Below, one piece after another: positions 59,671-64,000 of a stretch of 64,000 bases of DNA (position 1 is the first letter of the stretch; the number at the start of each line of letters is the position of its first letter). The DNA comes from Lachnotalea glycerini (lineage in GTDB: Bacteria > Bacillota > Clostridia > Lachnospirales > Lachnospiraceae): positions 558,001 to 622,000 of the forward strand of contig NZ_QICS01000002.1 in assembly GCF_003201285.1 (NCBI RefSeq), in the 5' to 3' direction. The notes under the pieces are model-generated. The model saw only the letters and a program-made list of their open reading frames with translations. It was not told the DNA's origin and did not search any database. Position numbers and translations under genes: made by a program.

Positions 59671-60999
59671 ATGAAAAAGAAAAAAATTTTCAGCTTGCTA
59701 TTAGTAGCAACAATGACTTCATCGATGTTGTCAGCATGTTCTTCCAATTCCCCAAATACCACCGATGATTCAACTGTAGAAACGACAGAAACATCAGAAT
59801 CAACAGAAGTTACAACAAAATCTCCGGATGAATTAGTTACGCTTACTGTATTAGCAGGACAATCTTCAACGGATGCTGGTATTGAGGACATGATTGATGT
59901 GGCATTAGCAGAAAAATATCCTAATATTAAGTTGAATTGGGAATGTGTTGACTGGGGAAATGATTTCCAACCAAAGATGCAGCAATATATGCAATCAGGA
60001 TTACCAGATATTATGATTGGTAAAGCACAGGATATAAGAACATATGCCCCCCAAGGTATTCTCGGAGAAATTGATAGCACCTATACTAGCAGAGTATTAG
60101 ATGCGGCAAATCAAAGTGCTGCATATAATGATAATGTGTATGGTGTTGTATTTAATGCGTTGTACCAAGGCGTTTATTATAACAAGGATATGTTTAAGGA
60201 AAATAATTGGACGATTCCTAAAACATTGGATGAATTGCAAGTGATTATAGATGATTGTAATGCAAAAGGAATTGTACCATTTGCCAGCCACATGGTTGAT
60301 ACTTGGTCAATTGGTAATGTAACCATGCAGTTTGCAATGAATGATGTATTTAACAAGGAACCTACATGGGGTGATAAATTCAGAGCAAATGAAGTATCAT
60401 TTTCCACTAGCAAAGAATATCAACAGGCATACCAATATAATAAGTTAATATTTGATAATACGTTTCCTGATACCTTTTCAACAGAGCAGACAGATTGTGA
60501 CGCTAAGATGGTATTAGGTGAGGCGGCGATGAAGGTATCTGGCTCATGGTCAATACAAAACTTTTTAGATATTAATGAGGATTTTGATTTCGGAATTTTT
60601 CCTTTCCCGAATCAAACGGGAGATTCAAAGCTAATCTTTGAACCAAACCTTACAATCATGACAAGTGCGGCAAGTAAGAACCAAGATGCTATTAATTGTG
60701 TTTTAGACTTATTAACAGGTGATAAAGATTTGGCAACAGAGATTTATGACTATACAAGGACAGCATCAATGTTAAAGGATGTAACACCTACTTTTATCAA
60801 TCCAAGTCAAGAAGATATTGATAAATATGCATCAGATGGAATGATTGTAGATGTAACAATAGGTAATAATCAGCTTACTTGGGGTGGATTCCAGGAAGAA
60901 AATGCAAAAGATATTGCAGCATGGTTACAAGGTGATATAACATTTGAGGAAGCATTGAAGTGTTCGGACGACAGAGTAGCAGCAAGTATTGTTAATTAA
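59671..60999 (+). CDS. ABC transporter sugar-binding lipoprotein
   Basis: This 442-residue protein has a lipoprotein signal peptide with lipobox LSAC (KKKKIFSLLLVATMTSSM before it) and a linker rich in Thr/Ser/Glu. The mature part is an extracellular solute-binding protein family 1 fold: VLAGQSSTDAGIEDMIDVAL, WECVDWGNDFQPKM, PDIMIGKAQDIRTYAPQG and MKVSGSWSIQNFLDI. It is the binding component of the permeases downstream. Gene order and the glycosidase suggest an alpha-galactoside as ligand. Confidence 0.94.
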   Translation: MKKKKIFSLLLVATMTSSMLSACSSNSPNTTDDSTVETTETSESTEVTTKSPDELVTLTVLAGQSSTDAGIEDMIDVALAEKYPNIKLNWECVDWGNDFQPKMQQYMQSGLPDIMIGKAQDIRTYAPQGILGEIDSTYTSRVLDAANQSAAYNDNVYGVVFNALYQGVYYNKDMFKENNWTIPKTLDELQVIIDDCNAKGIVPFASHMVDTWSIGNVTMQFAMNDVFNKEPTWGDKFRANEVSFSTSKEYQQAYQYNKLIFDNTFPDTFSTEQTDCDAKMVLGEAAMKVSGSWSIQNFLDINEDFDFGIFPFPNQTGDSKLIFEPNLTIMTSAASKNQDAINCVLDLLTGDKDLATEIYDYTRTASMLKDVTPTFINPSQEDIDKYASDGMIVDVTIGNNQLTWGGFQEENAKDIAAWLQGDITFEEALKCSDDRVAASIVN

Positions 61000-61015
61000 G
61001 AATCGTTTTTATTTT

Positions 61016-61048
61016 AATGGGGTTGCAAGACAATTTGGCAGCCTCATT
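61016..61048 (+). terminator. Partial terminator hairpin between binding protein and permeases
   Basis: AATGGGGTTGC and GCAGCCTCATT pair with G-U pairs, with no long T run. Such hairpins lower permease expression relative to the binding protein. Confidence 0.5.
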
Positions 61049-61105
61049 ATATAAACTGAAAATAAGAATAAAAGGTTCAAGCCTTTCATATGAGGAGACG
61101 ATAAA

Positions 61106-61996
61106 ATGAGCAAACAAAACAAGACAAATTATAATAAAAATATGTTTAGGCAGTACCTTTTATTAGTATTACCTGGATTCATTATATTTACAATAGGACT
61201 AATTATTCCTATGTTTATGGCTATAAGATATTCATTTACAAGCTGGAATGGTATGACACAGGATAAGCCATTTGTAGGCTTACAAAATTACATCAGCCTA
61301 ATGAGAGATTCTGAATTTATAGATGCTTGGTGGTTTACTCTGCGGTTTACTTTTTTTAATACTATCATTCAAAATGTATTAGCATTATTATTTGCAGTTG
61401 CACTTGATCGGGGGATTAAAGCACAAAAACTGTATCGAACAGCTTTTTTTATTCCATGTTTAATTAGTTCCGTAATTGTAGGATTTGTTTGGCTTCGTAT
61501 GTTTTCTAATGTTCTTCCGGCGATCAATGATTTGTTTGGAACCCATATTAACTTTTTATTATTTGGAGATGGAAGTACCGTGCTGTCAGGACTTTTAATT
61601 GCAAATAACTGGCAGTGGATGGGATACTGGATGTTGATTTATCTTGCTGGGCTGCAATCAATTCCAGCAGAACTATATGAAGCAGCAAAAGTTGATGGAG
61701 CAGGTGCAATTCGTTGTTTTTCTAATATTACTTTGCCTATGCTGGCACCAGCAATTACGATATGCGTGGTAGGCATTACAACAGGATCGTTAAAAGTATA
61801 CGATTTATTGGTATCTTCTACAAAGGGAGGACCAGGAAGAGCTTCCACTTCAATTATATTCAAAACCTATTCAACAGCGATTAGTGGACGTAAATATGGC
61901 TATGGTTCAGCAATGTCAGTGACATTAGTTTTGGTTCTTTTAATAGTTGCGCTCGTACAAGTAAAGGGATTGAAAAATAAGGAGGTGCAAGCATAG
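61106..61996 (+). CDS. ABC sugar permease, MsmF/UgpA-like
   Basis: This 296-residue membrane protein has about six hydrophobic segments, among them LLLVLPGFIIFTIGLIIPMF and MSVTLVLVLLIVALVQVKGL, and the EAA-loop LYEAAKVDGAGAIRCFSNIT. It forms the first permease subunit. GAGGAG lies upstream; the stop overlaps the next start. Confidence 0.94.
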   Translation: MSKQNKTNYNKNMFRQYLLLVLPGFIIFTIGLIIPMFMAIRYSFTSWNGMTQDKPFVGLQNYISLMRDSEFIDAWWFTLRFTFFNTIIQNVLALLFAVALDRGIKAQKLYRTAFFIPCLISSVIVGFVWLRMFSNVLPAINDLFGTHINFLLFGDGSTVLSGLLIANNWQWMGYWMLIYLAGLQSIPAELYEAAKVDGAGAIRCFSNITLPMLAPAITICVVGITTGSLKVYDLLVSSTKGGPGRASTSIIFKTYSTAISGRKYGYGSAMSVTLVLVLLIVALVQVKGLKNKEVQA

Positions 61997-62865
61997 TGGC
62001 ATTCAATAATAAGAAAGATAAAGATCAAATATCAAAGCAGCCATATACGATGGCGACATTGCTTGTTCAGTTAGTTATGACAATTATGGCAATACTGTTT
62101 ATAATACCAATAGTTATTGTTATCAATTATTCTTTTAAAACTAAAAAGGAATTATATTTAAGTAATCCACTGTCATTACCACAAAGTTTTAATTTAGAAA
62201 ATTATAAAAAAGCATTTGATAAATTAAATATGGTAACTACTTTTACCAATACATTTTTATATACTTTACTTAGTGTTGTAATATTAGCTGTTTTGTGTGG
62301 AACAACGGCTTGGGCAATTGCTAGATGTAAACATAAAATTTTCAAATTTTTTTATGTCTATTTTATTATAGGTATTTTAATTCCTTATCAAGCATTATTT
62401 TTACCAATTTACATTATAGGATTCAAACTTCATTTGACAAATACAAGATTTGGAATTATCTTTATGTATATTGCTACTGCAATTTCTTTTGGCGTATTTT
62501 TGATGACAAGTTTTATGTCAACAGTACCAATTAATCTTGAGGAAGCAGCTAGAATTGATGGGTGTTCGATCATTCGAACCTATTTTTCAATCGTACTTCC
62601 AATGTTGAAACCGGCGATGGCAACATTAATTATTATGCAAGCATTTCAAATCTGGAACGATTATCTGCTAGCAAGTTTATTTGTAAGTAAAAAACAATTA
62701 AAAACGCTTACTGTGGCAATTCAATCTTTGTTTTCAGCACAATCAAGTGATTATTCAACTGCGATGGCTGCTATTATTATATCGGTACTTCCGATCGCTC
62801 TATTATTTATAAGTTTACAGAAGTATTTTATAAAAGGAATGACGGTAGGTGCGGTGAAAGGTTGA
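61996..62865 (+). CDS. ABC sugar permease, MsmG/UgpE-like
   Basis: The 289-residue protein has six hydrophobic segments and the EAA motif EEAARIDGCSIIRTYFSIVL. It uses a GTG start overlapping the stop of the first permease (TAGTG) with GGAGGTG at 61981-61987. No ATPase gene is in the window; MsmK-type ATPases are often encoded elsewhere and shared. Confidence 0.94.
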   Translation: MAFNNKKDKDQISKQPYTMATLLVQLVMTIMAILFIIPIVIVINYSFKTKKELYLSNPLSLPQSFNLENYKKAFDKLNMVTTFTNTFLYTLLSVVILAVLCGTTAWAIARCKHKIFKFFYVYFIIGILIPYQALFLPIYIIGFKLHLTNTRFGIIFMYIATAISFGVFLMTSFMSTVPINLEEAARIDGCSIIRTYFSIVLPMLKPAMATLIIMQAFQIWNDYLLASLFVSKKQLKTLTVAIQSLFSAQSSDYSTAMAAIIISVLPIALLFISLQKYFIKGMTVGAVKG

Positions 62866-62908
62866 TGAATGGAGAAAAACATAACAAAATGATTTTTAGG
62901 TAGTTATA

Positions 62909-62922
62909 ATACCGTGCGGTAT
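62909..62922. promoter_or_regulatory. Short palindrome before the glycosidase gene
   Basis: ATACCGTGCGGTAT is a perfect 6+2+6 palindrome 13 bases before the glycosidase start codon and next to the ribosome site; it may be an operator or an mRNA hairpin. Confidence 0.35.
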
Positions 62923-62935
62923 ATTGGAGGTAAAA

Positions 62936-64000
62936 ATGAAAGTTATATTATTGAACGAATACCTTTTTGGAGATATGAAGGTTATGTATTTTATTGACAA
63001 TGAAACAAAAAATGTTGAGTTGATGCTCGTCCCGATTGACACACAGATTGTTAATTGGGATGAGAAGAAGCAAAGTGTGGATTCCCTAGTACAGTTAAAA
63101 ATTGTTGGTGACACTTATCTTGGCGGTTATGCCGGTGGTGTAACGATGCGGCAAGGTGAGTCTACTACACTGTTAAAATATAAAGAGCAAAAATTTAATT
63201 CAATGGAAGAGAAAGATCAAATTATTACTACCTTAAAAGATGATAGAGGCTATGAAGTAAAACATTATCTTACCTGGTATAAAAATAGTAAAAGTTTGAA
63301 TACCTTTACTAAATTTTATAATAAAAGTAGTGATATTGTGACATTGGAAATGATTTCAAGTTTTTCAATTGGAGGTATTACTCCGTTTACGACAGGAGAT
63401 GCTTATCATACATTAAAAGCATATAGATTGCGTAGTGTATGGAGTATGGAAGGACGGTTGGAAACAAACACGATTGAAGACTTTCAATTAGAACCTTCTT
63501 GGGGAGGACATGCGGTTCGTTCGGAGCGATTTGGCCAGGTCGGTTCTATGGCAGTGAATCATTATTTTCCATATCTTGCAATTGAAGATACCCAAAACGA
63601 TATATTTTGGGGAGTTCAGTTAGCGCACAATGCTTCCTGGCAAATGGAACTATATAGAAAGGATGATGGATTATCCATTTCTGGAGGTTTGGCAGATAGG
63701 GAATTTGGTCATTGGATCAAGCAAATAGCTGTGGGAGAGCAATTCATAACACCTAATGCCATTCTTTCCGTGTGTAAAGGTGGTGGTATTGATAAAATAT
63801 CGCAAAGACTAACATCAGAAGGAAATCGATTATTCGATAACGAAGTAGATCGTGAGAGTAGTTTACCGATTATTTTTAATGAATATTGTACAACATGGGG
63901 TTGCCCTTCTCATGATAATATAATGGGGATTTTAAATGCAATTAAAGGCAAAGGATTTGAATATTTTGTAATTGATTGTGGATGGTATAAAGAAGCAGGA
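62936..64000 (+). CDS. GH36-like alpha-galactosidase (3' partial)
   Basis: From ATG 62936 behind TTGGAGGTAA the frame runs to the window end (355 codons). The N-terminal beta-sandwich (LVQLKIVGDTYLGGYAGGVT) is followed by SIGGITPFTTGDAYHTLKAY, LEPSWGGHAVRSERFGQVG and the barrel entry PIIFNEYCTTWGCPSHDNIM, ALKGKGFEY-like NAIKGKGFEYFVIDCGWYK. This is the order in GH36 alpha-galactosidases, and the nucleophile aspartate would lie further downstream. It hydrolyses alpha-galactosides such as raffinose or melibiose after import. Other GH36/GH31-like specificity cannot be excluded. Confidence 0.85.
   Translation, partial: MKVILLNEYLFGDMKVMYFIDNETKNVELMLVPIDTQIVNWDEKKQSVDSLVQLKIVGDTYLGGYAGGVTMRQGESTTLLKYKEQKFNSMEEKDQIITTLKDDRGYEVKHYLTWYKNSKSLNTFTKFYNKSSDIVTLEMISSFSIGGITPFTTGDAYHTLKAYRLRSVWSMEGRLETNTIEDFQLEPSWGGHAVRSERFGQVGSMAVNHYFPYLAIEDTQNDIFWGVQLAHNASWQMELYRKDDGLSISGGLADREFGHWIKQIAVGEQFITPNAILSVCKGGGIDKISQRLTSEGNRLFDNEVDRESSLPIIFNEYCTTWGCPSHDNIMGILNAIKGKGFEYFVIDCGWYKEAG

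Overview
The window looks like a chromosomal segment from a low-GC Clostridia bacterium, probably a gut Lachnospiraceae. Shine-Dalgarno sites are strong (GGAGG) and GTG/TTG starts are common. The right end carries a YesM/YesN-type two-component system next to an alpha-galactoside ABC transporter and a GH36 enzyme. No rRNA, tRNA or CRISPR array was seen. Names rest on motif recognition by eye, not database searches.

Region 1 (1-9.05 kb) is the downstream part of a phage-defence operon, all on the + strand. In order it holds a BrxC/PglY-like ATPase (5' end outside the window), PglZ, a short BrxL-like AAA+ protein, a 65-residue CxxC/CxxC protein and an IscS/DndA-type cysteine desulfurase, followed by a strong terminator. 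The brxC-pglZ-brxL order fits BREX type 4; the desulfurase suggests sulfur-based DNA modification.

Region 2 (about 9.1-49.65 kb) is an apparently near-complete siphovirus-type prophage of higher GC. It runs XRE/ImmA control, sigma-like protein, replication block (DUF2800, DUF2815, family A polymerase, VapE-type primase/helicase, VRR-NUC, SNF2 helicase), late-gene regulator, HNH, two DNA methyltransferases, terminase, portal, ClpP-like protease, HK97 capsid, connectors, tail, holin, endolysin and large serine recombinase. Cargo interrupts this plan at three places: a minus-strand toxin-antitoxin block (21.65-22.76 kb), an AT-rich possible Abi gene between terminase and portal (29.33 kb), and AbiH plus an EEP-fold protein with its own promoter between tail chaperones and tape measure (36.19-38.23 kb), followed by DUF3788 and MmcQ/YjbR genes. 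The VRR-NUC gene is frameshifted. The tail chaperone has a programmed -1 frameshift signal.

Region 3 (49.65-54.8 kb) is AT-rich and partly decayed. It has two diverged copies of a terminator-linked structured RNA, an array of degenerate repeats, a secreted PPC-like protein whose signal peptide is separated by a frameshift at an A tract, an unknown protein, an IS66 transposase remnant, and a minus-strand XRE regulator/peptide deformylase pair.

Region 4 (54.8-64 kb) is a sugar-uptake locus: sensor kinase, response regulator, two paralogous solute-binding proteins, two permeases and the 5' part of a GH36-like alpha-galactosidase. Sensing and uptake of an alpha-galactoside probably feed the glycosidase.
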